A stretch of 64,000 nucleotides of DNA from Marmoricola_A sp963730035 (GCA_963730035.1 CAVSPN010000001.1:248001-312000); one strand, 5' to 3'; positions 43,100 to 52,557 are shown, counted from the first letter of the stretch. Notes: generated by a model not told the origin, from the letters alone. Numbers and translations are program-made.

Positions 43100-44782
43100 T
43101 CACTCGCGCGTGAGCTTGCGGTGGGTCACGCGGTGCGGACGAGCGGCCTCGGGTCCGAGCCGCTCGACCTTGTTGGCCTCGTAGGCGGCGTAGTTGCCCT
43201 CGAACCAGAACCACCTGCCGGAGTCCTCGTCGTCACCCTCCCAGGCGAGGATGTGGGTCGCTGTGCGGTCCAGGAACCACCGGTCGTGGGAGGTGATGAC
43301 GGCGCAGCCGGGGAACTCCAGCAGCGCGTCCTCCAGTGACTGCAGCGTCTCGACGTCGAGGTCGTTGGTCGGCTCGTCGAGGAGCAGCATGTTGCCGCCC
43401 ATCTTGAGGGTGAGCGCCAGGTTGAGCCGGTTGCGCTCGCCGCCGGACAGCACACCGGCCTTCTTCTGCTGGTCGGCGCCCTTGAAGCCGAAGGACGCGA
43501 TGTAGGCGCGTGACGGCATCTCGAAGCTCGCGACCTTGATGTGGTCGAGCCCGTCCGAGACGACCTCCCACACGTTCTTGTTCGGGTCGATCCCGGCCCG
43601 GCTCTGGTCGACGTAGGAGATCTTCACCGTCTGGCCGACCCTGAGCTGACCCTCGTCCGGCTTCTCCTGCCCGACGATCATCCGGAACAGCGTCGTCTTG
43701 CCGACGCCGTTCGGACCGATGACCCCCACGATGCCGGCGCGCGGCAGCGTGAAGTCGAGGTCGTGCATGAGCACCCGGTCCTCGAAGCCCTTGGTGAGGT
43801 CGTCGGCCTCCAGCACGACGTCGCCGAGACGCGGCCCTGCTGGGATGTTGATCTCGTTGGCGTCGAGCTTGCGGTTGCGGTCCGCCTCGGCGGCGAGCTC
43901 CTCGTAGCGGGCGAGCCGGGACTTGCTCTTGGCCTGCCGGGCCTTGGGGTTCGAGCGCACCCACTCCAGCTCGCGCTCGAGCATCTTGGCCCGCTTCGCG
44001 TCCTTGGCGCCCTCGATCTTCAGGCGGTCCTTCTTGGTCTCCAGGTACGTCGAGTAGTTGCCCTCGTAGGGGTGGGTCCGGCCCCGGTCGAGCTCGAGGA
44101 TCCAGCTGGCGACGTTGTCGAGGAAGTACCGGTCGTGCGTGATCGCCAGGACGGCGCCGGGGTAGCTCGCGAGGTGCCCCTCGAGCCACTGCACGGACTC
44201 GGCGTCCAGGTGGTTGGTCGGCTCGTCCAGCAGCAGCAGGTCGGGCTGCTGCAGGAGCAGCTTGCACAGCGCCACCCGGCGGCGCTCCCCACCGGAGAGG
44301 TTGTCCACGAGGACCTCCGGCGGCGGGCAGCGCAGCGCGTCCATCGCCTGGTCGAGCCGGCTGTCGAGGTCCCAGGCGTTGGCGTGGTCGAGGTCGGTCT
44401 GGAGGTCGCCCATCTCCTTGAGCAGCGTGTCGAAGTCCGCGTCGGGGTCGGCCATCGCCTCGGAGATCTCGTTGAACCGGTCGAGCTTGCCCTTGACGTC
44501 GGCGACCGCCTCCTCGATGTTCTGCAGGACGGTGCGGCCCTCGGTCAGCGGCGGCTCCTGCTGGAGCATCCCGACGGTGGCTCCGGGGTCCTTGAACGCG
44601 TCCCCGTTGTTGGGCTGGTCGAGCCCGGCCATGATGCGGAGCAGCGAAGACTTGCCGGTGCCGTTCGGCCCCACGACGCCGATCTTCGCGCCGTGGAGGA
44701 ACGACAACGTCACGTTGTCGAGGACGACCTTGTCGCCGTGGGCCTTGCGCACGTTGCGCAGCGTGTACACGTAGTCAGCCAT
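43100..44782 (-). CDS. ettA: energy-dependent translational throttle protein EttA (ABC-F)
   Basis: 560 aa soluble ABC-F ATPase with two nucleotide-binding domains. The first has GPNGTGKSSLLRI, LSGGERRRVALCKLL and LLLLDEPTNHLDAESV. The second has GPNGVGKTTLFRM, LSGGERNRLNLALTL and LLLDEPTNDLDVETL. The linker carries the arm and P-site tRNA-interacting (PtIM) region EWVRSNPKARQAKSKSRLARYE. It gates the first steps of elongation according to ATP/ADP level. Downstream of ssb as in mycobacteria (Rv2477c-Rv2478c). Confidence 0.95.
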   Translation of the reverse strand: MADYVYTLRNVRKAHGDKVVLDNVTLSFLHGAKIGVVGPNGTGKSSLLRIMAGLDQPNNGDAFKDPGATVGMLQQEPPLTEGRTVLQNIEEAVADVKGKLDRFNEISEAMADPDADFDTLLKEMGDLQTDLDHANAWDLDSRLDQAMDALRCPPPEVLVDNLSGGERRRVALCKLLLQQPDLLLLDEPTNHLDAESVQWLEGHLASYPGAVLAITHDRYFLDNVASWILELDRGRTHPYEGNYSTYLETKKDRLKIEGAKDAKRAKMLERELEWVRSNPKARQAKSKSRLARYEELAAEADRNRKLDANEINIPAGPRLGDVVLEADDLTKGFEDRVLMHDLDFTLPRAGIVGVIGPNGVGKTTLFRMIVGQEKPDEGQLRVGQTVKISYVDQSRAGIDPNKNVWEVVSDGLDHIKVASFEMPSRAYIASFGFKGADQQKKAGVLSGGERNRLNLALTLKMGGNMLLLDEPTNDLDVETLQSLEDALLEFPGCAVITSHDRWFLDRTATHILAWEGDDEDSGRWFWFEGNYAAYEANKVERLGPEAARPHRVTHRKLTRE

Positions 44783-44877
44783 AACGGCTCAAGACTACGG
44801 GCCAGCCGGGTCGGACCCGTCCGGACGGGGTCCGACCTGACCTGCGCCTGCCGCCCGGGCGTGCGGGGCCTCCGGAC

Positions 44878-45384
44878 TCAGGCGGCCCAGGACGCCCCGC
44901 CCTCTGCTGCTGCCCTGCTGCCGACGACCCCCGCGTCGCCCTGCTCCTCGACGTCGGGCACCGGCGCGCCCTCCTCCGGTGCGGGGGCACCGGCCTCGAC
45001 CGTGCCGTCCTGCGAGCCGGACTCAGGCCGCTTGGCCTTGATGAAGTGGCTGATCCCGCGGTTGAGGTCGTGCCCGACGACCGCTGCCTCGACCTCGAGG
45101 GTCGTGCTCGGGACGCCGCCCTCGGGCGCCCAGGTCTCGGTCCGCAGCAGCCGACCGTGGACGACCAGCGGGTCGCCCTTCCGGACCGAGTCGCGGAGGT
45201 GGTCGGCGAGCGTGCGCCAGGCGGTCACGGCGTACCACGTCGTGGGGCCGTCCACCCACTCTCCGTCCTTGCGGATCCTCGGGGTCGACGCGACACGGAC
45301 CGTCGCGACGTTGGCGTCCCGTGTCTGCCGGTGGCGCACCTCGGTGCCGGCGTAGCCGCGGAACGTGATGGAGGTGTCGTTCAT
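44878..45384 (-). CDS. ssb: single-stranded DNA-binding protein (second, SsbB-like)
   Basis: 168 aa with one OB fold (about 1-105: MNDTSITFRGYAGTEVRHRQ, WVDGPTTWYAVTAWRTLADH, KGDPLVVHGRLLRTETW). A Glu/Pro/Ala tail without the acidic DDDIPF tip of the main SSB follows, so it is probably the accessory paralogue known beside ettA (Rv2478c). ATG 45384 has GAGGAG at a good distance. Upstream of ettA. Confidence 0.85.
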   Translation of the reverse strand: MNDTSITFRGYAGTEVRHRQTRDANVATVRVASTPRIRKDGEWVDGPTTWYAVTAWRTLADHLRDSVRKGDPLVVHGRLLRTETWAPEGGVPSTTLEVEAAVVGHDLNRGISHFIKAKRPESGSQDGTVEAGAPAPEEGAPVPDVEEQGDAGVVGSRAAAEGGASWAA

Positions 45385-45520
45385 GGGCGCTCCTCGGAGC
45401 TCGGGGATGCTGACACCGAGAAGCGTCCGCGCCCGCGCCGACGTCGACCCGGACCCGGCGGGAGGTCGGTGGAGGACGGGGCAGTTCGGCGGGCTGGGGA
45501 GGGCAGTCGGCGCGGACCCG

Positions 45521-47155
45521 TCAGCGCCGCGCCACGTCCAGCGCACGCCGGAGGTCGCGGTAGTCCTGGAGCTCGGCCGTCACCGGCCCGATGACGAGGT
45601 GGTCGGCGACCGAGCCGATCGACTGGCGCAGCCGTCGGTCGGCCGCCCGTGCCCGGCTCCGTGCGACCAGCCGGTTCACCACACGGGCGACCGCCGCGAG
45701 GACCAGCCCGCCGACCGCTCCACCGATGACCAGCCAGGTCGGGGTCGGGACGCCGTACTGCCGCGGGGTCGCCAGCTCGGGGAGCTGGAGGTACCCGAGC
45801 ACCGCGAGGACACCGAGCCAGAGCAGCCCGCCAACCAGCGCGACGGCGAAGAGGACCTGCAGGACGCGGCTGACGCGCCACCACAGCGGCGTCCGGTCGG
45901 CGCCCAGGTCCGTGGTGACCACGGCCCGGTCGAGCGCGTCGCCGAGGTCCTCCAGCCTCGAGGTCGACGCCCGGCGCACCGCGGCGACCCAGGGTGGCGC
46001 CAACGGTGAGCCGACCTGGTCGGCGACGGCGCGGACCGCGGTGTCCACCCTCGCCCGCTGGACCCGGGTGGGCTCGGGGACCGAGGCACGCGACGCCGAC
46101 GAGAGCTCGCCCCCTGAGGAGCCGAGGTCGAGGTGGAGCCGCTTGAGCGGGTCGGGCTTGAGCCGCGAGAGCCAGGCCACCGGGAGCCACCCGGTGTGAC
46201 GCGCCCCCCGACGGGCCACCGAGCGCTCGACCGCCCGCACCACCGTCGGCACCGCGGCGGCCTCCGCCAGCGCGTCGACGAGCTGGTCGCGCTGGCCACG
46301 CTCCACCGAGGGCGGCTCGGCACCTCCGCTGGCAGCGGCGAGCGCGCCGGCGCAGGCCACGACATCGGCGGTGAGCCGGGCGGCCACGACCTTCTTGGCC
46401 CGCACCTTCTCCGCGACGAGGGACCGGAGCTCGGGGATGCCGTCGCCGTCGCGCGCCGACGTCCCGAGGACCGGTACGCCGGACAGCCCCTCGCCCTCGA
46501 GGAGGCGCCGCAGGTCGGCCAGCAGCGCCGCACGCTCCCCGTGGGGCACCTCGTCGAGGTGGTTGAGCGCGACGATCATGACCTCGCGGTGGGTGGCCAT
46601 CGGCCGCAGGTAGCGCTCGTGGACCGCGGCGTCGGCGTACTTCTGCGGGTCGAGCACCCACACGAGCATGTCGACCACCTGCACCAGCCGGTCGACCTCC
46701 AGGTGGTGGGCGACCTGGGTCGAGTCGTGGTCGGGGAGGTCCAGCAGGACCAACCCCTCGAGCCCCGGTTGCGGCGCCTCGACCCGGTGCCTCCGGGGCA
46801 CCTCGAGCCAGGCGAGCAGCTCCGGGGCGTCCTCGCCGAACACGACCGCCGAGGTCGCGGAGGTGGTCGGCCGACGCACGCCGGTCTGCGCCAGCTGGGT
46901 CCCGGAGAGGGCGTTGAACGTGGAGGACTTGCCCGACCCGGTCGCCCCGGCCAGCGCCACCACCGTGTGGTCCCCCGTCAGCGCCAGTCGGCCGGACGCC
47001 CGGCGCACGACGTCCTCGGCGCGGTCGACGAGCGCGTCGTCGAGCCGGCCGCGGGACAACCCCGCCGCCGCCTGCAGCGCCGACACCCGCTCGGCCAGCG
47101 TCGGGTCACCGCGTCCGCTGACGAGCCGCCGCGCTCCTTCGACCAGTGCGCTCAC
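45521..47155 (-). CDS. dynamin-like membrane GTPase (DynA/DynB-type, second of pair)
   Basis: 544 aa. The P-loop GATGSGKSSTFNALSG is at residues 70-85, G3 is DLPDHDS and a G4-like ALNHLDE follows. A helical stalk leads to two membrane helices near the C-terminus (VLFAVALVGGLLWLGVLAVL and TWLVIGGAVGGLVLAAVARV). Layout and tandem arrangement recall the Streptomyces DynA/DynB pair that supports division septa, but sequence identity cannot be measured here. The GTG start overlaps the stop of the partner GTPase (GTGA). Confidence 0.75.
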   Translation of the reverse strand: MSALVEGARRLVSGRGDPTLAERVSALQAAAGLSRGRLDDALVDRAEDVVRRASGRLALTGDHTVVALAGATGSGKSSTFNALSGTQLAQTGVRRPTTSATSAVVFGEDAPELLAWLEVPRRHRVEAPQPGLEGLVLLDLPDHDSTQVAHHLEVDRLVQVVDMLVWVLDPQKYADAAVHERYLRPMATHREVMIVALNHLDEVPHGERAALLADLRRLLEGEGLSGVPVLGTSARDGDGIPELRSLVAEKVRAKKVVAARLTADVVACAGALAAASGGAEPPSVERGQRDQLVDALAEAAAVPTVVRAVERSVARRGARHTGWLPVAWLSRLKPDPLKRLHLDLGSSGGELSSASRASVPEPTRVQRARVDTAVRAVADQVGSPLAPPWVAAVRRASTSRLEDLGDALDRAVVTTDLGADRTPLWWRVSRVLQVLFAVALVGGLLWLGVLAVLGYLQLPELATPRQYGVPTPTWLVIGGAVGGLVLAAVARVVNRLVARSRARAADRRLRQSIGSVADHLVIGPVTAELQDYRDLRRALDVARR

Positions 47156-48894
47156 GGGGTGCGGTGGCCCTCGAGCGCGGCCGCCAGCGACCGGGAGGCG
47201 CCGAGGAGCCGCCCGGTCTCCTCCGCCCCGACGCCCAGCCCGTCGAGGACCTCGACGTAGCGCGCGGCCTCCTCGGCGTACAGCACCTCGACACGCGCCT
47301 CGAGGTCGTGCCGGGCACGTTCAGCCAGCCGACGCACGGCCTGGTCGCCGAACACCGCCTCGAGCAGCTTCTGGCCGAGCACCGCGCTGCCGCCCGCGAT
47401 CCCGGCCTCGGCGCCGGTCAGTCCCGCGGTGTGGGCGAAGACGACGATCATCAGGGCGACCGACAAGCCGTTGAGACCGAACGCGAGGAACCGCGCGGTC
47501 GTGCGCTTGTCCGCGCCCTCGCTGCGCACGAGGTCGAGGACACCCTGCTGCCAGTCGCGGACCGTGCGCTCGGCGCGGCGACGGAACTCGCGCGAGGCGC
47601 GCCCGAGGTCGCGGGCGGTCCCCTCCGGGCCGGGAGCGGCCTCCAGCAATCGGCGCCCGGCCTCGACCGACGCCCAGGACCGCGCCGCCTGCTCGGCGGC
47701 GGACTCCGCGTGCTCGAGCAGCAGCGCCTCGAGGCCGCTCTCGACCGCGACGGTGACCCGCTCGACCTGCTGCGGCTTGCCCCGCACGAACCCGCTGACG
47801 CGGTCCCGGAGCCAGCCGACCCGGGACTCCAGCGACCGGAACAGCTCGCCGGTGCCCACGAACTCCTGCCAGCGGGCGAGCACCTCGCCGCGGAGCAGGC
47901 TGCCGTCCGCGGACGCCTCGCTGACCTCGCGGGCGCCGGCGGCGTACGCCTGCTCGACGTCGGCGCGCAGCCGCGCCACGAGCTCGACCTGTGCCTGGTG
48001 CCCGACCGCGACCTCCTGGGAGCGACGCACGAGCGAGCGGACGGCGCCCTCGAGGGTCTGCCGGACGACGGCGCTGCGGGCGGAGGCGTCGGCCGCCAGG
48101 CTGTCGAGCCACTGCCGCACGTCACGGACCGCCTCGGGGCGCAGGAGGCCGTCGTCTCCGACCGGGGCCTCCTCGACCGTGAACAGCCGGGCCTCCTGGA
48201 GTCCCCGCTCGTCGAGCATCGAGCGCAGATGGCCGGCGACCTCTTCGGTCGCGCCGGGCGGGATGCGGTCCAGCACGATCGCCACCGCCGTGCTGCGGTC
48301 GGCGGCCGCGTGCAGGAAGTCCCACGGCACCTGGTCGGCGTACCGGGCTGCGGACGTCACGAAGAGCCACAGGTCCGCGGCGGCGAGCAGCTGGGCTGCG
48401 AGCAGCCGGTTGCGCTGCTCGACGGAGTCGATGTCGGGCGCGTCCAGGACCGCGAGGCCCTGCGGCACCGCCGGTTCCGCGACCAGCTGGAGCGCCCGCG
48501 GGTCGGTGCTCGCCGCGGTCGTGCGCGCGAGGTCCGGGAGGATCCGGGTGTCGTCGAACCAGTCCCGGTCGTCGGGGTGGAACACCAGCACCGGTGACCG
48601 GGTCGTCGGACGCAGCACGCCGGGTTGCGTCACCCGCCGCCCCACCACCGAGTTGACCAGCGTGGACTTGCCGGCGCCCGTCGACCCGCCCACGACGGTG
48701 AGCAGCGGCGCGTCGATCTGCCGGAGCCGCGGCAGCACGTAGTCCTCGAGCTGGCCCAGCATCTCCTCCCGCGTACGGCGCTGTCCTGCGACGCCCGGGA
48801 CCTCCAGGGGCAGCTCGAGCCGACGCAGCGCCGACTGGAGCTCCTCGAGCGCCTGCGTGAGCCGATCCGCCGGCGCCGCGACCTCGGCCGTCAC
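47152..48894 (-). CDS. dynamin-like membrane GTPase (first of pair)
   Basis: 580 aa. P-loop GGSTGAGKSTLVNS at 69-82, switch region QPGVLRPTTRSPVLVFHP, and G3 DAPDIDS. A long helical region follows, with a hydrophobic hairpin near residues 490-540 (GLNGLSVALMIVVFAHTAGL). GTG 48894 is supported by AGGGGG 6 nt upstream and by the GTGA overlap with prsW. Paralogous to the next gene, sharing the motif order but not close sequence. A membrane-remodelling role is inferred. Confidence 0.75.
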   Translation of the reverse strand: MTAEVAAPADRLTQALEELQSALRRLELPLEVPGVAGQRRTREEMLGQLEDYVLPRLRQIDAPLLTVVGGSTGAGKSTLVNSVVGRRVTQPGVLRPTTRSPVLVFHPDDRDWFDDTRILPDLARTTAASTDPRALQLVAEPAVPQGLAVLDAPDIDSVEQRNRLLAAQLLAAADLWLFVTSAARYADQVPWDFLHAAADRSTAVAIVLDRIPPGATEEVAGHLRSMLDERGLQEARLFTVEEAPVGDDGLLRPEAVRDVRQWLDSLAADASARSAVVRQTLEGAVRSLVRRSQEVAVGHQAQVELVARLRADVEQAYAAGAREVSEASADGSLLRGEVLARWQEFVGTGELFRSLESRVGWLRDRVSGFVRGKPQQVERVTVAVESGLEALLLEHAESAAEQAARSWASVEAGRRLLEAAPGPEGTARDLGRASREFRRRAERTVRDWQQGVLDLVRSEGADKRTTARFLAFGLNGLSVALMIVVFAHTAGLTGAEAGIAGGSAVLGQKLLEAVFGDQAVRRLAERARHDLEARVEVLYAEEAARYVEVLDGLGVGAEETGRLLGASRSLAAALEGHRTP

Positions 48895-50126
48895 CGCCAG
48901 CCCCCTGCCTGTGACGGTCCGACCCGGCCCGCGTGGCCCGCGTCGTAGGTGGGTCGGTGCGGTTGGGCCACGTGGCTGCGGAGCGCCGCGAGGCGCTGCG
49001 CCATGGCAGCGCCGCGGGCCGCGTAGTCGGGAGGGGCGGTGCCGCGCAGCACCCGGTTGTGCAGCGTCGCGAGCTGGACGGCCTGCTGCTGGTAGTCGCG
49101 CATCACCTCGGCGGCACCCGGGCCGCCCCAGCGCGCCGCCTGCGCCCGCGCCGTACGGCGGGCGGGGAGCCCGGTGAGCCACGGCAGCTCCTGGGGGTGC
49201 AGGTAGCCCCGCTGGGCGAGGTCGACCAGCGACCGGTTCAGCATCCGGCCCTCGCGGACCCGGAACCAGATCGCGAGGCCCACCACGACGAGCAGCCCGG
49301 GGACCATCGCGAAGAGGTAGGTGACGAGGAAGACCTCACCCCCGCCGAGGAACGCCGAGCCGTTCCAGGCGGCGTGCAGGCAGACCGCGAAGAGGTACCC
49401 GACCACGGGCGCCACCAGCCGCAGCGACCGGCTGCGGGTGGACACCGCGAGGCCGACCCCGATCCCGGTCATGGAGGCGAAGAGCGGGTGTGCGAACGGG
49501 CTGAAGACCCCGCGCATGACGAAGAGCCCGGTGGCGGCGTCGGCGCCACCGTCGCCGAACCCGGGTCCGCCCGCGTACGCGCCGGCGTAGTAGAGGATGT
49601 TCTCGGTGAACGCGAACCCGATGCCGACGAGGCCTGCGTAGACCAGCCCGTCGAGGAGGCCGTCGATCACGTGCCGCCGGAGCCAGAGCAGCAGCAGCAC
49701 GAACAGCCCCTTGCCGGCCTCCTCGGTCACCGGTGCGACGAGGACCGCGGAGACGACCTCGCTGCTGCCGTTGACCGCCTGGTTGATCGTCTGCACGGCG
49801 AGCGCACCGCCGGTGGCCACGAGCGCGCCCCAGCCGAAGGCCAGCGCGAGGAAGACCTTCGGCTCCGGTTCGTAGCGGTCCAGCCAGAGGTAGCAGGCGA
49901 TGAGCGGGCCCACCGGGAGCGCAGCGAGCACCAGGCCGACGACCACCGCGTCGGGCCGTCCCGCCGCCAGCAGCACCAGCGCGACGACGACCGCACCGAG
50001 GACGAGCCCGAGCGCGACCAGCACGACGAACAGGACCCCGCCCAGACCCGTGCGGAGCCGCAGCGGCGGCGGCACCGCCGGCAGCCCGTACGGCGCGGGC
50101 GGGTGCTCGCCGGAGGTCCACGACAT
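48891..50126 (-). CDS. prsW: PrsW family intramembrane metalloprotease
   Basis: 411 aa with about eight membrane helices. The four PrsW motifs are present: VTEEAGKG, FTENILYY, a membrane histidine in SPFAHPLFASMTG, and LHAAWNGSAF. The last 120 residues form a soluble tail. Bacillus PrsW cleaves an anti-sigma factor; the target here is unknown. ATG 50126 is 6 nt from TAGGTT. First gene of a three-gene GTGA-coupled operon with the two GTPases. Confidence 0.85.
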   Translation of the reverse strand: MSWTSGEHPPAPYGLPAVPPPLRLRTGLGGVLFVVLVALGLVLGAVVVALVLLAAGRPDAVVVGLVLAALPVGPLIACYLWLDRYEPEPKVFLALAFGWGALVATGGALAVQTINQAVNGSSEVVSAVLVAPVTEEAGKGLFVLLLLWLRRHVIDGLLDGLVYAGLVGIGFAFTENILYYAGAYAGGPGFGDGGADAATGLFVMRGVFSPFAHPLFASMTGIGVGLAVSTRSRSLRLVAPVVGYLFAVCLHAAWNGSAFLGGGEVFLVTYLFAMVPGLLVVVGLAIWFRVREGRMLNRSLVDLAQRGYLHPQELPWLTGLPARRTARAQAARWGGPGAAEVMRDYQQQAVQLATLHNRVLRGTAPPDYAARGAAMAQRLAALRSHVAQPHRPTYDAGHAGRVGPSQAGGWR

Positions 50127-50132
50127 GCTGCG

Positions 50133-50138
50133 AACCTA
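50133..50138 (-). promoter_or_regulatory. prsW operon -10 box (leaderless)
   Basis: TAGGTT on the minus strand, 6 nt before the prsW ATG. Confidence 0.55.
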
Positions 50139-50208
50139 TCCAGACCGACGCCTCGGCAACCGCTCGGCGGGGCCCGCACGACCGCTCCTCCTCAGGGGGT
50201 GACCGTCC

Positions 50209-50214
50209 TACAGT
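50209..50214 (+). promoter_or_regulatory. aminopeptidase P -10 box (leaderless)
   Basis: TACAGT, 7 nt before GTG 50222. This selects 50222 over GTG 50213, which overlaps the box. Confidence 0.6.
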
Positions 50215-50221
50215 GGGGACG

Positions 50222-51661
50222 GTGAGCGACCAGAGCACTCCCGCCGAGCAGGGCACTCCCGAGACCGCCGCGTCCGGGACGCAGTCCCACGACCAGGGCG
50301 TCCCGCAGGCCTACCTCGACTTCATGCGACAGGGGTGGGGCGACCGCGAGCTCGACCTGCCCGCGCACCCGGTGGCGGCGAGGACGCCGGACCGACGTCG
50401 CCGGCTGGCCGAGCTGCTCCCGGGCGAGCGGCTGGTCGTCCCTGCCGGGGGCTACAAGGTGCGCTCGAACGACACCGACTACCGCTTCCGTCCCGACACC
50501 GCGCACACCTGGCTCACCGGCAACCAGACCAGCGACGCGGTCCTGGTGGTCGAGGGCGGGGAGTCGGTGCTCTACGCCCGGCCGCGGTCGCGGCGTGACA
50601 CCGACGAGTTCTTCCGCAACCGGGTGTACGGCGAGCTCTGGGTCGGTCGCCGCCCCTCCCTCGGCGAGCTGTCGGCGTCGCTGGGGCTGGAGTGCCGTCA
50701 CCTCGACGAGCTCCCGTCGCGCCTGGAGCGCCCGGCCAAGACCCGGGTGCTCCGCGGCGTGGACCTGCGCGTCGACGCGGCGGTGAGCACCGACGAGTCG
50801 CGGGACACCGAGCTGGCCACCGTGCTGTCGGAGCTGCGGCTGGTCAAGGACGACTACGAGGTGGCCGAGCTCCAGCAGGCGTGCGACATCACCGCGCTCG
50901 GGTTCGAGGACGCGCTGCGGGAGTGGGACCGGGTCCTCGAGCACGGCGAGCGGTGGATCGAGGGGACCTTCTTCCGGCGGGCCCGGGCGATGGGCAACGA
51001 CATCGGCTACGACTCGATCGTGGGAGGTGGCCGCCACGCGACGACGCTGCACTGGATCGACAACACCGGGCCCGTCACCCCGGGGGAGCTCGTGCTCCTC
51101 GACATGGGCGTCGAGGCCCGCAGCCTCTACACCGCCGACGTCACCCGCACGCTGCCGGTCTCGGGCCGGTGGTCGGGGCTGCAGCGCGAGCTCTACGAGC
51201 TCGTGCTCCAGGCTCAGCAGGCCGGCATCGACGCCGTCCGGCCCGGCGCGCCGTACCTCGACCCGCACCACGCCGCGATGCGCGTCCTCGCGCACGCGCT
51301 GGAGGACTTGGGGCTGCTGCCGGTCCCGGCCGAGGAGGCGCTCGCGCCGGACAGCAAGGTCTACGCGCGCTGGACGCTGCACTCCACCAGCCACATGCTC
51401 GGCATGGACGTCCACGACTGTGCGCAGGCCCGGAGCGAGGTCTACAACCACGGCCCGCTCGCGGAGGGGATGGTGCTGACGGTCGAGCCGGGGCTGTACT
51501 TCCAGGAGGACGACCTGCTCGTCCCCGAGGAGCTGCGCGGAACCGGCATCCGCATCGAGGACGACGTCCTGGTCACCGCCGACGGTGCCCGCAACCTCTC
51601 TGCGGCGCTGCCCCGGGAGCCCGACGCCGTCGAGGAGTGGATGGCCGGGCTCCGCGGCTGA
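50222..51661 (+). CDS. pepP: Xaa-Pro aminopeptidase (M24B)
   Basis: Removes the first residue from peptides with proline in second position; 479 aa. The N-terminal creatinase-like domain includes YRFRPDTAHTWLTGNQ. The pita-bread catalytic domain has metal ligands in LLDMGVEARSLYTADVTRT (two Asp), HSTSHMLGMDVHDC (His), TVEPGLYF (Glu) and GIRIEDDVLV (Glu). All five are present. Divergent from the prsW operon, with both -10 boxes about 70 bp apart. Confidence 0.92.
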   Translation: MSDQSTPAEQGTPETAASGTQSHDQGVPQAYLDFMRQGWGDRELDLPAHPVAARTPDRRRRLAELLPGERLVVPAGGYKVRSNDTDYRFRPDTAHTWLTGNQTSDAVLVVEGGESVLYARPRSRRDTDEFFRNRVYGELWVGRRPSLGELSASLGLECRHLDELPSRLERPAKTRVLRGVDLRVDAAVSTDESRDTELATVLSELRLVKDDYEVAELQQACDITALGFEDALREWDRVLEHGERWIEGTFFRRARAMGNDIGYDSIVGGGRHATTLHWIDNTGPVTPGELVLLDMGVEARSLYTADVTRTLPVSGRWSGLQRELYELVLQAQQAGIDAVRPGAPYLDPHHAAMRVLAHALEDLGLLPVPAEEALAPDSKVYARWTLHSTSHMLGMDVHDCAQARSEVYNHGPLAEGMVLTVEPGLYFQEDDLLVPEELRGTGIRIEDDVLVTADGARNLSAALPREPDAVEEWMAGLRG

Positions 51662-51663
51662 CC

Positions 51664-51669
51664 TAGGCT
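51664..51669 (+). promoter_or_regulatory. tRNA-Arg -10 box
   Basis: TAGGCT just after the pepP stop, 33 nt before the tRNA. Confidence 0.35.
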
Positions 51670-51702
51670 GGCCGGACGGCTCCGCGGTCACGGGGCCGCC
51701 CT

Positions 51703-51776
51703 GCCTCCGTAGCTCAGCTGGATAGAGCAGCGGCCTTCTAATCCGCGGGTCACAGGTTCGAGTCCTGTCGGGGGCG
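51703..51776 (+). tRNA. tRNA-Arg (TCT)
   Basis: 74 nt. The acceptor GCCTCCG pairs with CGGGGGC, the D arm is AGCTCAGCTGGATAGAGC, the loop CTTCTAA gives anticodon TCT, and the T arm is ACAGG TTCGAGT CCTGT. One mismatch (C-T) closes the anticodon stem. CCA not encoded. Confidence 0.93.
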
Positions 51777-51852
51777 CCGCCGGGACGAAGGGCATGCTGG
51801 GGCCAGCGTCGGGCCAGCGTCGGGCGAGCGTCGGGCCGTGGGAGGGGCGAGC

Positions 51853-52545
51853 GTGCACGGATCTGCCTTCGAGGCGATGCAGGGCTGCGTCGAGGAGTTC
51901 GTGCCTCGTGAGGGGCGGCTGACGGTCGTCGACTTCGGCTCGCACACGACCAAGAAGCGCATCGACCAGGAGATGGTGCACCGCCGGCTCCTCGGCGGAC
52001 GCGACGTCGAGCTCATCGGGGTCGACATCCGTGCCGGCCACAACGTCGACGTGGTGATGGAGAGGCCCTACCGCGTGCCGCTGAGGTCCGACAGCGTCGA
52101 CGTCGTCGTCTCCGGTCAGGTCTTCGAGCACATCCCGTTCTTCTGGGCGTCCACGCTCGAGATCGCGCGGATCCTCAAGCCCGGAGGCGTCTTCTTGATG
52201 TCGGTCCCGTCGCGGGGGCACGTGCACACGAAGGTCGACTGCTGGCGCTACTACCCCGACGGTGTGCGTGCGATGGCGGCCTTCGCTGGGCTGGAGGTGC
52301 TGCGAGCCACCACGGACTTCCCGCCGCAGAGCGGCTCGCCGCGCCACCGGTACGAGCAGATCGAGACCCCCGGGCGCTACTGGGGTGACACCGTGGGCGT
52401 TCTCCGGAAGCCGCTGGACTACCCGACCCGTCGGATGGCGTTGGTCCGGACGCCGCTGCTGTGGTGGGCCAACCGGTCCGCGGACCGGTTCGTCAGCACC
52501 CGCGACGCCGAGGGTGTCGATCGGGAGGTCGTCGCCTGCGACTGA
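51853..52545 (+). CDS. class I SAM-dependent methyltransferase
   Basis: 230 aa. Motif I-like VVDFGSHTTKKR, the acidic strand ELIGVDIRAGHNVDVV, a second Asp in VPLRSDSVDVVVSGQVFEHI and ILKPGGVFLMSVPSRGH give a Rossmann methyltransferase. The C-terminal ETPGRYWGDTVGVLRKP resembles methyltransferases of glycan or polysaccharide loci, but the target is unknown. GTG 51853 has GGAGG 7 nt upstream. It follows tRNA-Arg directly, a common site for acquired genes. Three 11-bp repeats (GCCAGCGTCGG) precede it. Confidence 0.75.
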   Translation: MHGSAFEAMQGCVEEFVPREGRLTVVDFGSHTTKKRIDQEMVHRRLLGGRDVELIGVDIRAGHNVDVVMERPYRVPLRSDSVDVVVSGQVFEHIPFFWASTLEIARILKPGGVFLMSVPSRGHVHTKVDCWRYYPDGVRAMAAFAGLEVLRATTDFPPQSGSPRHRYEQIETPGRYWGDTVGVLRKPLDYPTRRMALVRTPLLWWANRSADRFVSTRDAEGVDREVVACD

Positions 52546-52557
52546 GGTCGCGCCGCC

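Noticed and set aside
45521..50126. Calling the GTPase-PrsW operon a known phage defence system
   Set aside because: Dynamin-like GTPases occur in many roles, and no nuclease, toxin or defence-island neighbours are present.
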